64,000 bases of DNA from Macrobrachium rosenbergii (lineage: Eukaryota; Arthropoda; Malacostraca; Decapoda; Palaemonidae). The DNA lies in the NCBI RefSeq assembly GCF_040412425.1, contig NC_089781.1:51164727-51228726 (forward strand). The letters are read 5' to 3'. Every line of letters begins with the position of its first letter. Position 1 is the stretch's first letter. The notes beneath the pieces were generated by a model. The model saw nothing but the letters and a program-made list of their open reading frames with translations, did no database searches and had not been told where the DNA came from. Positions 22,503 through 33,954 of this stretch are shown piece after piece. The position numbers were made by a program, and so were the translations under genes.

Positions 22503-24907
22503 CTTTACAGACCTTACAGTTCGTTCGGGTTGCCCCAGGTACCTCAGTGTGAGGCACCTCTGATGTCTACCAGAGAATTGCTAATGCATCTTCCGGTATA
22601 TTTTGCATCTTCCAATCTTGGAAGGTCTCGGATGCAGCTTAGATATTTGTCGAGCTTATTCTTAAAACACATCTACGCTCACTCCTGATATGTTCCTCAG
22701 ATGATCTGGTAATGCATTGAATAATCGCTGCATTATTGACGCTGGTGCATAATGGATTAATGTCCTGTGTGCTTTCCGTAGTTTTCCTGGTATAGTTTTG
22801 AGCACTATTAATCTACCTCTGCTTGCTCTTTCTGATATTTTTAGCTCCATGATGTTTTCGATGATTCTTCTATCTGTTTCCATGCCTGTATTATCATGTA
22901 GCGTTCTCTTCTCCTTTCGAGACTATATAATTTTAAGAATTGTAGTCTTTCCCAGTGGTCAAGGTCCTTAACTACTTCTATTGTAGCTGTAAAGGACCTT
23001 TTTGTACACTCTCTATTTGTGCAATATCCTTTTGTAGTGTGGGTATCATATCATATTGCAATATTCAAGTGGACTACGTACATATGTTTAATAAAGCATA
23101 ATCATGTTTGTCTTTTCTTGTTTTGAAGTGCCGAAACATTCCCATTTCTGCTTTGCATTTTGCCAATAGTACAGCTACTTGATCACTGCATAACATGTTC
23201 CTATTCAACATCACACCAAGGTCTTTAATTGCTTCCTTATTTGTGATTGTCTCGTTGTTAGGTCCCCTATATGCATATAGCATTCCTTCATTATCACCAT
23301 AGTTTATTGATTCAAATTTATCAGTTATATACCATCCTATTTACCTCTGCCCATTCATATATTTTGTTTAGGTCTCTCTGTAGCTAGTTCCTATCTTCAT
23401 CACATGTAATTTCTCTACTTATTCTTGTGTCATCGGCGAAACTTCTCACTACCAAGTCCTTAACATTACTATCTATGTCTGCAATCATAATAACAAACAG
23501 CAATGCAGCTAACACTGTACCTTGTGGCACACCGGATATTACCTTAGCTTCATCCAATTTCTCATCATTTGCAATCACTATCTTTTTGTTTTGCAAAAAT
23601 TCTTTTATCCAACTTCCTACTTTGTCCACAAATTATGTTTTCTAATTTTTCACTAATATATTATGGTCTACCTTGTCAAAAGCTTTTGCAAAGTCTAGGT
23701 AAACTACATCTGTATCTATTTTTTTATATTTTTATATATGTTTTCATAGTGGGCTAACAGTTGTGTTTATATACTTTTTCCAGGTACAAAACCAATTAAA
23801 CAAACTATTTTTCATTAAATGTTTCATTATATTTTTTTCTTCATTACCCTTTCATACACTTTCATAATATGTGATGTTAGACTCACAGGCCTATAATTAC
23901 TTGCCTCTAGTCTTGATCCACTTTTGAAAATAGGGGTAATATATGCTAATTTATGTTCATCATAAATATTGTCTGTATCTACACTTTGTCTTAATAATAT
24001 TGTGAGTGGCTTTGTGAGAGAATGAACCACTTTCTTTAACAAAATGGTAGGCCGTCTGGTCCGGCTGCTGATCCATTTTTAATTTTTTGATATCCTGCAC
24101 AATATCAGCTTCACTAATATCTATGTCCGATAAATATTCATCTATTTTCATCTATAGCTCCTGTATCATTATCTTCATTATCAATTCTAAGTGTAAATTC
24201 TCTTTTATACCTTTCCACTAACATGTTGCATATTTTTTTTTTTTGAAGTTAATCGACCTTCGTTTGTTAGAGGGCCTATTTCATTCTTCTTTTATTCATC
24301 TTTTTCGCATGTGAGTAGAATATTTTGGGGTTTTCTTTGATATTTTGTAGGGTCTTTTCTTCTAAGTCCCATTTTTTCATTTTCTTTAGATTGTATAATC
24401 TTTGGTCCTGCATTTTCTATCTTACTTTTTATTTCCATCACTTTCCATGCATTCTTTTCTCTTTGCAAGACCTTTTCCACTTTCTGATTTTCTGGAATAA
24501 GATCCTTCTGTCTCTTAGTATGCATGCCTGATGTTTACTTTTCTTTTGGTATATATTTATCCATTATTTTCTAATATTTTATATAATTATATTGCATTTA
24601 CCTGTATATTATCATTACAATATGTTTTCCCAGTCTTTGTTTAATTTTCATTTATTTCTGACCATTTTATATTTTTACTATAGAAATTGTATTTTCCATA
24701 TCCTTCCAACTTTTCGTCTCTTGCTTGTTCTGCTTTCCTTTCCTGAACGGACTGTTAATTTATGACATTTTGGTCTGAAATACTTTATTATACACCATTA
24801 TTTCTTTAACATAGTTCACCTTGTTCACAAATACTAGGTCTAGAGTATTCTGAGATGTTTTCTTGTTGGGAGGTGATTTATTTTGTTTTGAATGTTATGT
24901 TCACCAT
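22503..24907 (-). mobile_element. Non-LTR retrotransposon (LINE) copy A, 5'-truncated
   Basis: The minus strand carries the ORF2 3' half of a LINE. Its 3' end (GAACTGTAAGGTCTGTAAAG) abuts the GA array at 22502, and its 5' truncation abuts the next GA array at 24908. The copy lacks the endonuclease region that copies B and C contain. Clade is uncertain: the RT boxes suit the CR1/Jockey/Rex1-like group. Confidence 0.85.
22530..24525 (-). pseudogene. LINE ORF2, RT and C-terminal domain (copy A)
   Basis: Reading leftwards, 24292-24525 is a basic linker, 23960-24151 has ISEADIVQDIKKLKMDQ, 23827-24042 has ITPIFKSGSRLEASNYRPVS (RT finger motif) and 23384-23629 has SGVPQGTVLAALLF and RSFADDTRIS (the catalytic FADD box). 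Then 23074-23283 has AIKDLGVMLN (RT thumb), and 22662-22883 the C-terminal LKISERASRGRL and ALPDHLRN region. These are the domains, in order, of a LINE reverse transcriptase copying its own RNA at the target. Frameshifts between the pieces make it non-functional, although the catalytic box is intact. Confidence 0.85.
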
Positions 24908-25219
24908 AGAGAGAGAGAGAGTGCATAGGATGATGTTGCAATTAGAGCCAAGGAGAGAGAGAGAGAATGATTGTTGCATCTTAGAGCTAATGAAAGAGAG
25001 AGAGAGAATATTGTTGCATCTTAGAGCCAAGAAGAGAGAAAGTTTTGTTGTTCTTAATTTTATGAGAGAGAGAGAGAGAGAGAGAATTTGTTGCATCTTA
25101 GAGCTAATGAGAGAGAGAGCTACAAGAGAGAGAGAGAGAGAGAGAATGTTGTTGCATTTTGAGCACATAGAGAGAGAGATTTATGTTGTTGCATCTTAGA
25201 GCTAATGAGAGAGAGAAAC
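24908..25219. repeat. Compound GA minisatellite between LINE copies A and B
   Basis: About eight units of the TTGCATCTTAGAGCTAATGA core with (GA)n, more diverged than the first array (variants TTGCAATTAGAGCCAAGG, TTGTTCTTAATTTTATG, TTGCATTTTGAGCACATA). It abuts the truncated 5' end of LINE copy A on the left and the 3' end of copy B on the right. Confidence 0.9.
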
Positions 25220-25239
25220 CTTGTGACTTACAGACCTTA

Positions 25240-28180
25240 CAGTTCGATTCAGGTTGCCCCAGGTCCTCAGTGTGAGGCACTTGATGTCTACCAGAGAATT
25301 GCTAATGCATCTTCTGGTAGAGACTTTTGCATCTTCCAATCTTGATGGTATGGGATGCAGTTTAGATATTTGTCGAGCTTATTAGCTTAACACATCTACA
25401 CTCACTCCTGATATGTTCCCAGATGATCTGGCAATGCATTGAATAAGGTTGCACTTTTGATGCTGGTGCGTCAAAGTGGATTATTGTCCTGTGTTTTCAT
25501 TAGTTTTTCCTGGCATAGTTTTGAGCACTATTAATTTACCTCTGCTTAACTCTTTCTGATATTTTTAGCTCAAAATGATGTTTTTGATAATTCCTTCATC
25601 TGTTTCATGCCTGTTTATCATGTTTGTTCTCTTCTCCTTTCGAGACTATATAATTTTAAGAATTGTAGTCTTTCTCAGTAGTCAAGGTCCTGAAAATCTT
25701 CTTCTGTTCTAGCTGGAAAGATGACCAAAACACTCTCTATTTGTGCAAGATCCTTTTGGTAGTGTTACCATATTATATTGCAATATCCAAGTGGACTACA
25801 TACATACGTTTTATAAAGCATAATCATGTGTTTCGGCATTTATCTGGTTTTGAAGTTAAAACAACATTCATTTTTGCTTTGCATTTTGCCAATAGTCAAC
25901 TATTTGATCACTGCATAACATGTTCTATTCAACATCACATCAAGGTCTTTAATGGTTGCGTTATTTGTGATTGTCTCATTGTTAGGTCCCTTGTATGCAT
26001 TATTGAGCATTGCCCTTCATTATCACCATAATTTATTGATTCAAATTTATTGCATATTAAGTGAACAACCTATTTACCTCTAATAGTTATATATTTTGTT
26101 TTTTCTTTGTTTTGAGTTCCTATCTTCATCCAAATCATTTCTTTTAATAATCTTTGTGCATCAGCGAAATTCTCACTACTGCAGTCCTCAATATTACTGT
26201 AAAGTTTGAAGAAATCATAATAACAAACAGCAATGCAGCCAACACTTCTGTCTCTTGGCAGAATCAGGATATTACCTTCAGCTTCATCCGATTTTCATCG
26301 TTTTGCAATCACTATCTGTTTTCTTTTGCAAAAATTCTTTTATCCACCTTCCTAGTTTTCCACAATATATGATTTTTAATTTTTTTGCTGTATTATTATG
26401 TTTACTTGTCAAAAGCTTTGCAAACTCTAGGTGAACCACATCTGCATGTTTTTGGTATCATATATTTATATATGTTTTCATAGTGGGCTACAACAGTTGT
26501 GTTTGTGTACTTTTTTACACACAAACCATTTTGATATATTAAGATTATATTTCATTAAATGTTTCATTACATTTTTTTCATTACCCTTTTTCATACATTT
26601 TCACAACATGTGATTTTGGACTCACAGGCCTTAATTACTTGCCTCTAGTGTTGATCCAATTTTGAAAATGGGGTGATATATGCTAATTTATGTTCATCAT
26701 AAATCTTGTACTGTGTCTACACTTTGTCTTAATAATATTGGCTGAGCAGCTTTGGATAGAATGAACTACTTTTTTTAATAAAATGGCAGGTGTGCTGTCT
26801 GGTCCGAGCTGCTGATCCATTTTAATTTCTTTGATATCCTGTAGTTACAATATCAGCTTCACTAATATATATGTCCGATAAATATTCCCATTTGCATCTC
26901 TTGTTTCTGTATCATTATCTTTATTATCTATTCTATAATGAGTGTAAATTCTCTCTTATATCTTTCTGCTAATATGTTGCATATTTGCCTCATTTTTTAA
27001 GTTAATCGCCCTTCAGGGGTTAGAGGTCTATTTCTGCTCTTCTTTTATTCATCTTTTGACTGACCATGAGTAGAATATTTTGGGGTTTTGCTTGATATTT
27101 TGCTGAGGTCTTTTCTTCTAAGTCCCATTTTTCATTTTCTTTAGATTGTATAATCTTTTGTTCTGCAATTTGTATCTTACCTTTTATTTCCATCACTTTC
27201 CAGTGCATTCTTTTTCTTGCAAGACCTTTTTCCCTTTCCGATATTTTGGAAGAAGATCCTTCTGTCTCTTGGTATGCATGACTGGTGTTCCCTTTTCGAA
27301 TTTCGGAATATATTTATCCCACTATTTTCTAATATTTTATATCTATATCACATTTACCTGTTCATTATCACTTACGAATATGTTTTTTGTCTTTGTTTAA
27401 TTCTTCATTTGGAAAGACCATTTTATATTCTTATAAGAAATTTTATTTTCCATATCCTTTACTTTTTTGTCTCTTGATTAACTCTGTTTTCACTTGCTTT
27501 GAACAGACTGTTAATTCTATGACATTATGGTATGAAATTCTTTGTATTATACACTATTATTTCTTTAACATAGTTGACCTTGTTCACAAATAAAATAGGT
27601 CTAGAGTATTCTCCTTTCTTGTTGGGAGGTGATTTATCTGCCTGAATGTTATGTTCTAGTAGCATATCTGATAGCTTTTTCAAATTGTCTCTTATCTTCT
27701 GGCCATACTATTACTCTCTTTTTATATGATAAATACAACCACAGTCTCCTATTCATTCTTTCCACTTCTATGAAAGGAAAGTTAAAGTCTCTGGATAGGA
27801 GTATAGTCCAGTCTTTGTGATTTTTACATGATTATCTAAGGTTGTCTATTATTATGTCAAACTCTTTAGTATTACGGGCAAATGGGGTCTGTATCTTATT
27901 ATGTTCAAAAATTTTTCAGATTCGAATGAGGTCCAATTATTTCCACATTCTGTGTTACTATATTTCTCACAGATTTTCCTTGATTAACGTCTCTCCCACA
28001 TAGATACTGAAAGGGTTTCCTTACCTATTTTTCTAGAAGAAAATCTGCCAGTTTGATCCCTTTATAGATCATCACTACCAGTCTCTTTAAATACCATGTT
28101 TCCATATATTCATTATATCTATTTCATTTTGGGTTAGTACACCTTCTAAGAACTCTTTTTCTTTGAGTTAAAGTGAACTA
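25240..28180 (-). pseudogene. LINE ORF2, endonuclease and RT (copy B)
   Basis: Co-linear with copy A in the RT and C-terminal parts and extending further 5'. The apurinic-like (EEP) endonuclease box appears as RDFNFPFIE near 27778-27795, where GDFN is expected. The RT catalytic box near 26158-26175 has lost one base, so FADD reads FADA followed by a frameshift. No frame is open for more than about 60-80 residues. Endonuclease and RT would respectively nick the target and prime cDNA synthesis; this copy cannot do either. Confidence 0.75.
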
Positions 28181-28478
28181 AACCCTGTGCATTCATCACT
28201 ATGATGGTTTGCATTTTAACGGGCCCATTATCTAATATGGGCAATAATAAGTAATTTTCCCATGGACTATCTCCTGTTCTGATATATGTTCTTTTCTTCA
28301 TTTCCAGAAATTAGGACATTAAAAATCCAGCTTTTCCAAAATATTTGATCTTCCCTCTTCATACTGATTAATTTTGTGCATATATCTGCATTTTTCTCCA
28401 TACTAAACTTCTTCTGCATCATAAATGATCTGAATCGTTTGTTCTTTTAAATGTACCCATCACCATCTGATGGATGTC

Positions 28479-29034
28479 TCACCAACTCCTGGTGCTGACT
28501 GGAGATAATGTGATGCTGACAATACATAACGTGGTGTTAATAGATTTTTTCCATTTCTCATATTCTTTTATTCTTTCTTTATTTGCTTCATTTTTTCTTT
28601 GATTTTTTGTTATGTATTTGATTTTGATTTTCGTTTCTTGGAAGAGGGCTTTTGTTGAACTTACACATTTCCTTCTCTTAGGTTTTTTCATATGTTTGGA
28701 TGTAGTGGCTCACAGCAACCTCATAGTCATCTAGATATCCACATTTGCCATAAATCTGATAGTTGTGACATAACTTGTTAGGATGTTTGTTGTGACATCT
28801 TTCACCGTACAATCTTTTTCTCTTTCTCAAAAGAGTGCAGACTATGTCTTTCTTTTTTTTTTTTTTCCTTTGTTCTTTCCCATCAGACCTGTAGATCAGG
28901 TACAACCTCTTTGGGATTTGCACCCCAGTTGTCATGTCATAGTTTATTTCTTTGTATGTATGCTGTTGTATTGCCTCATATGTAGAGTCTATGAGTCTCT
29001 GCATCCATACTTTTATCCTGTTCTTTGTTTTCAT
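28479..29034 (-). pseudogene. LINE ORF1-like protein with Cys/His zinc-finger motifs
   Basis: Two minus-strand frames (28678-29034 and 28479-28691) encode a Lys/Arg-rich protein. The first contains CHNKHPNKLCHNYQIYGKCG and ends VSHYIQTYEK, resembling the CCCH-type fingers (C...HP..C..Y..YG.C) seen in nucleic-acid-binding ORF1 proteins of some arthropod LINEs. It lies directly upstream of ORF2 on the same strand, as ORF1 should. The frame breaks near 28690. No coiled coil is evident. Assignment rests on position and the Cys/His pattern. Confidence 0.55.
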
Positions 29035-29375
29035 TATTGTTTTCTATCTCTTCAATCTTATTTTTTCTTCTTGTTTCATTTTCCTCTTCTTCCTCTTCCT
29101 CATTTTTTCATCCTCTTATATTTGTACATTAAGTCTTGACTTAATAACATTTCTCTATCCACATTAGACATGTTGAGCAAAATACTTTTGTGTTCTTTTT
29201 TTTATTTTTGCTGTACTTCATAATCATGTCTGGGTGAGTTGGTACGTGGCATGCACAGCATTTCCTTATCCGTTTTGTGGGTTTACAATGCTGTACCACA
29301 CATTACATAGATTGCATGCTTTGATTTGGTTCGTTTTCCTATTGCATCAATCAGTAATTTACTATAGATCCTTAT

Positions 29376-29708
29376 TCATTTTCTTTGTTGGAATGTGTTG
29401 ATTGATGTAAATTTTTTTACAAGTCTCCTGATCACTTGGACTTTCTTTGGTATTCCTTCAATTATTGTCATTATATGTTTTCTGCTGACTTGTTCCAGAT
29501 GAAGGATCAAATCCTTCCTTGATGTCTGTGTTTTTTGCATCTTTTTGGTTAAAGTTGTTCTGCTGATCTCAAGTGATAAGAGACCCCAGCTCCAGTCTTG
29601 CCAAGTAAAATCAAATTGGTACTCTGCAAGGCAGGCAAGATTTCTCCATCTCTTGCTATTGCTAGACACTTCCATGATGTTCAGTTTTAATATTTCACTC
29701 GAAAACAC
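29376..29708 (-). pseudogene. Unidentified minus-strand frame upstream of LINE ORF1
   Basis: A 110-codon frame, basic at its C-terminus, on the same strand as LINE copy B and upstream of its ORF1-like region. I recognise no domain. It could be the N-terminal part of ORF1 or the LINE 5' leader, or it may be chance. Confidence 0.25.
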
Positions 29709-29883
29709 ACCTTAGTCGACGTGTTATGGTGCTATTCGGAGTCTTTAATCTAATCACTGACAGTTCAAGACCACTTCTAGTTATAGATCACTCTGGTTAA
29801 TCATATGTTATAGAGCGTGAAATTGGGTTGATTACTCAGACCAAGAACGAATGTGTCTTTAGACCAAGAACGGGCACATTTTT

Positions 29884-29885
<2 letters not shown>

Positions 29886-29949
<64 letters not shown>

Positions 29950-30410
29950 GAATTTTGTTGCATCTTGCCAATGAGGGATAGAGAGAGAGAGAATGTTTGG
30001 AGCAACTTGTGATTTAATGAGAGAGAGATGTTGTTGGTTTCTAGGAGCTTAGCATGAGAGAGAGAGAGAGAATGTTGTTGCATCTTTAGAGTTTAATGAG
30101 AGAGAGAGAGAATGTTGATGCATCTGAAAGCTAATGAGAGAGTTTGTGGTTGCATTTTACTTTAGAGAGAGAGAGAGAGAGAGAGATAGATGTTGAATGT
30201 TGTTGCATCTTAGAGCTAATGAGAGAGAGAGAGAGAGAATGTTGTTGCATATTAGAGCTATGGAGAGAGAGAGAGGAGAGAAAGAGAGAGAGAGGATGTT
30301 GTTGCATCTTAGAACTAATGAGAGAGAGAATGTTGTTGCATCTAAGAGCTAAGGAGAGATAGAGAGAATGTTTGTTGCATCTAAGAGCTAATGAGAGAGA
30401 GAGAGAGAGA
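29886..30410. repeat. (GA)n plus compound GA minisatellite before LINE copy C
   Basis: It begins with about 31 GA dinucleotides (29886-29947) and continues with about ten units of the TTGCATCTTAGAGCTAATGA core, some degraded (TTGGTTTCTAGGAGCTTAGC; TTGCATTTTACTTTAG). It ends in (GA)n directly abutting the 3' end of LINE copy C (ACCCTACAGTTCG). Confidence 0.92.
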
Positions 30411-33296
30411 CCCTACAGTTCGTTCGGATTGGCCCAGGTGCCTCAGTGTGAGGCACCTCTGATGTCTATCTGAGAATTGCTAATGCATCTTCCGGTATAT
30501 TTTGCATCTTCCAATCTTGGATGGTCTGGGATGCATCTTAGATATTTGTCGAGCTTATTCTTAAAACACATTTACGCTCACTCTTGATATGTTCCTCAGA
30601 TGAACTGGTAACGCATTGAATAGATGCTGCATTATCGATGCTTGTGTGCCGTGGTGGATTAATGTCCTGTGTGCTTTCCTAGTTCTTCCTGGTATGGTTT
30701 TGGGCACTATTAATCTACCTCTTTGCTCTTTCTGATATTTTTAGCTCCATGATGTTTTCGAATAATTCCTTCTATCTGTTTCCATGCCTGTATTATCATG
30801 TAGAGTTCTCTTCTCCTTTCGAGACTATAAAGTTTTAAGAATTGCAGTCTTTCCCAGTAGTCAAGTCTTTAACTTCTTTTATTCTAGCTGTAAAGGAGTT
30901 TTTAGTATACTCTCTATTTGTGCAATATCATTTTGGTAGTGTGGGTACCATATCATATTGCAATATTCAAATGGACTACGTACATACGTTTATAAAGCAT
31001 AATCATGTGTTCCTTTTCTTGTTTTGAAGTGCTTGAACAAATTGACATTTTGCTTTGCATTTTGCCAATAGTATTGCTATTTGATCATTGCATAACATAT
31101 TCTATTCAACATCACACCTTGGGTCTTTGGCGTCCTTAGCTTCCTTCTTGTGATTGCTTCGTTATTAGTCCCTATATGCATATAGCATTCCTTCTTTATC
31201 ACAAGATAGCTTTATTGATTAAAATTTTTCAGAGGAAACAACTGGAGACTTACCTATATTCATATCGAGACTTTTAGGTCTCTTTGATGAAGAGGTGGTA
31301 TCTTCATCACAGGTAATTTCTCTCCTGATTCTTGTGTCATCAGCGAAACTTCTCACTATTGAGTCCTTAACATTACTCTCCTATGTCTGCAATCATAATA
31401 ACAAACAGCAGTGCAGCTAACACCGTTCCTTGTGGCACACTGGATATTACCATTAGCTTCATCTGATTTCTTGTCGTTTGAAATCACTGTCTGTTTTCTG
31501 TTTGCAAAATTCTTTTATCTATCTTCCTGCTTTGTCCACATCATATTAAGTTTTTCTAACACGCTAATATATTATGCCTTTACATTGTCAAAGCTTTTGC
31601 AAAGTCTAGGTAAAACACATCTGTATCTTTTCCTTTATCATATTTTTATATGTTTTCATGGTGGACTAACAGTTGGGATTTTGGGACTTTTTCAGGTACA
31701 AAAACCATGTTGTCCTACATTAAATAAACTATTTTTCATTAAATGTTTATGCATTTTTTCTTCATTACCCTTTCATCACTTTCATAATAAAGGGATTTAG
31801 ACTCTGGTGGCCTATAATTTTAGCAGCCATCTAGTCTTATCACTTTTTAAATAGGGATTGATATATCCCTAATTTATGTTCGTCATAAATCTTGCTTGTA
31901 TCTACTTAGGGGTTTGTCTTAATAAAAATTAGTATTTTGTGAGAGAAAGGACTACTTTCTTTAACAAAATGAAAGGGACTGGAAGTCTGGTCCGGCTGCT
32001 GATCCATTTTTAATTTCATTAATAGCCTGCACAATATCGACTTCATTAATATCTATGTCGGATAAATATTCAGCTATTTTCATCTCTTATTTTGTATCAT
32101 TATCTTCATTATCATTCTAGGTGTAAATTCTCTCTTATATCTTTCTGCTAATATGTTGCATATTTCCTTTTTTTATTCAAATGCCCTTCAGTTCTTAGAG
32201 GGCCTATTTCAAGAACTTTCTTTATTCATCTTTTTGCATTTGAGTAAAAAATATTTTGGGGTTTGCTTGATATTTTGGGGTCTTTTCTTCTAAGTCCGTT
32301 TTTCATTTTCTTTTGATTGTATAATCTTTTGTTCTGCATTTTCTATCTTAATTTTCGTTCCATCACTTTCCATGCATTCTTTTTCTTTTGCAAGACCTTT
32401 TTTCCACTTTCTGATTTTCTGAACAAGATCCTCTGTCTCTTGATATGGGTGACTGATGTTTACTTTTCTTCTTGACCATATATTTTTCCACTATTTTCTC
32501 TAATATTTTATATAATAATATATCCGAATTTATTTGTATATTATCACTTGAATATGTTTTCCCAGTCTTTATTTAATTCTTCATTTATTTCTGACCATTT
32601 TATATTCTTACTATACTGTAGAAATTGTATTTTCCATATCCTTCCCACTTTTCGTCTTTGCTTATCTCTGTTTTCACTTGCTTTGGAATGGACTGTTAAT
32701 CTTATGACATTATGGTCTGAAATATCATATTATACACTGATTATTTCTTTAACATAATTCACCTTGTCCACAAATACTATTTCTAATATATTATCCTTTT
32801 CTTGCTGGCAGGTGATTTATTTGCTGAGTGTTATGTTGTAATAGCATATCTAATAGCTTTTCAAATTGCCTTTTATCTTCTGCGCTACCATTACTCTCTT
32901 TTTATATGTATAAATACAACCACAATCTCTATTCATTCTTTCCAATCTACAGAAATTAAAGTTAAAGTCTCCAGATAGGGTATAGTCAGTCTTTGTGATT
33001 TCTACATATATCATCCAATTTGTCTATTATTATGTCAAACTCTTTAGTATTATGGGTCTGTATACTATGTGTCTACTAATTTTTTTAGATTCAAATTCTA
33101 CCTGCTATTAATTCACATTCTGTGTTACTGTTTCTCAGATTTTCCTTGATTGGCGTCTCTCCCATATATTGCAGTTCCCCTTGATTCTATTTTTCTATCT
33201 GATCTATAAGTTTGGAACCCTTTATCTGATCATCATTACCAGTCTCTTGGGAATAACAGGTTTCACTTATATTCATTATTTCTTTTTTATTTTAGT
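30411..33296 (-). mobile_element. LINE copy C, 5'-truncated
   Basis: Same family and orientation as copies A and B. The 3' end is at 30411. The 5' truncation at about 33296 runs directly into (GA)n, beyond the point where copy A is cut, so the two truncations are independent. It retains the endonuclease box region. Confidence 0.85.
30430..33290 (-). pseudogene. LINE ORF2, endonuclease and RT (copy C)
   Basis: Minus-strand ORF2. The endonuclease box GDFN is intact near 32961-32972. The RT catalytic box reads RSFADDTRI near 31330-31356 and is intact. The C-terminal end near 30440-30560 matches the fragments in the minisatellite. Frameshifts are frequent, so no frame runs far. Compared with copy A, small insertions are scattered throughout (for example near 31130 and 31900), which may be decay or uncorrected sequencing error. 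Confidence 0.75.
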
Positions 33297-33372
33297 TAGA
33301 GAGAGAGAGAGAGAGAGAGCAGAGAGAGAGCTAAGAGAGAGAGAGAGAATGTTGTTGCATCTTAGAGCCGTT
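33297..33372. repeat. Short compound GA minisatellite after LINE copy C
   Basis: (GA)n, a CTAA-type spacer, more (GA)n, then one AATGTTGTTGCATCTTAGAG core. It is the fourth appearance of the same core and flanks the 5' end of LINE copy C. Confidence 0.85.
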
Positions 33373-33399
33373 GAAGGAATGACGGTCAAAGCAAAGGTA

Positions 33400-33895
33400 T
33401 TGTGAATATGTAGCCAAACTTTGGCGCGGCACTGGCAAAACTTGATCACATCAAAATCGTAATTAGTTCCACCTACTAAGGAGGAGTTAATTGTTCTGAT
33501 TACACCCAGAGGAAGTCTTTAGATAACTTCAACCAATTAAGCATCAACAAAGGTGGGGCAGAAACAAGATCACCGCCTACTGGGGGTTGGACAACTAACT
33601 TCGAGAAATCTTTAAAAATTCCAGCAGAGCAGAGCACAACAGAGAAGTAAAGACAGCAGATAAGAGAAGAGAAGAAGTAGACAAGGAGCAGCTAAGCACA
33701 AAGAAGAAGGCGTGAGGTTGCAAGCCTCACCAATTGTGAGTTGATATAAGAAGACAGGCTCACATTGACTCACCGTATGTTTTGTACTGCATATCATCTT
33801 GTACTTCTATTGTAAAGTTATTTCTTTGGTGCTAATGAAGAAAGAAAAATCAATTGTGTCTTCTTAAAGCCTCCTGGAACCGCACTACATGTCAA
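33400..33895 (+). other. LTR-like or promoter-like sequence of unknown element
   Basis: A moderately complex stretch between the GA array and the 78-bp repeat. It starts near TGTGAATATGTAGCC and could end near CCGCACTACA, giving TGT...ACA ends. It contains CTTTAAAAATTCCAGCAGAG, a purine-rich AGAGAAGAAGT region and a late GTAAAGTTATTTCTTTGG. This layout resembles an LTR, but there is no visible primer-binding site or target duplication. Confidence 0.3.
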
Positions 33896-33954
33896 GCTTC
33901 GAAGATAGTGGATAATTTAAATGAATAGCAGATATAAAGCAGAAAGAATAATAA

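Larger units (their letters stand above)
25220..29740 (-). mobile_element. LINE copy B, longest copy (ORF1 and ORF2 remnants)
   Basis: The longest member of the family. The 3' end near 25220 (CTGTAAGGTCTGTAAGTC) abuts the GA array. ORF2 with endonuclease and RT homology runs to about 28180, and zinc-finger ORF1-like sequence follows at 28479-29034. The 5' limit is not sharply visible; I place it before 29740. The copy is riddled with short indels. Confidence 0.75.

Noticed and set aside
28783..29167. Phe-rich, membrane-like plus-strand frames
   Set aside because: They are antisense to the Lys/Arg-rich LINE ORF1-like region; the hydrophobicity reflects complementary T-rich codons.
33612..33797. 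Hydrophobic Leu/Cys-rich 61-codon minus-strand frame
   Set aside because: It is antisense to a purine-rich AGAGAAGAAGT stretch of the LTR-like region, which produces such frames by composition.
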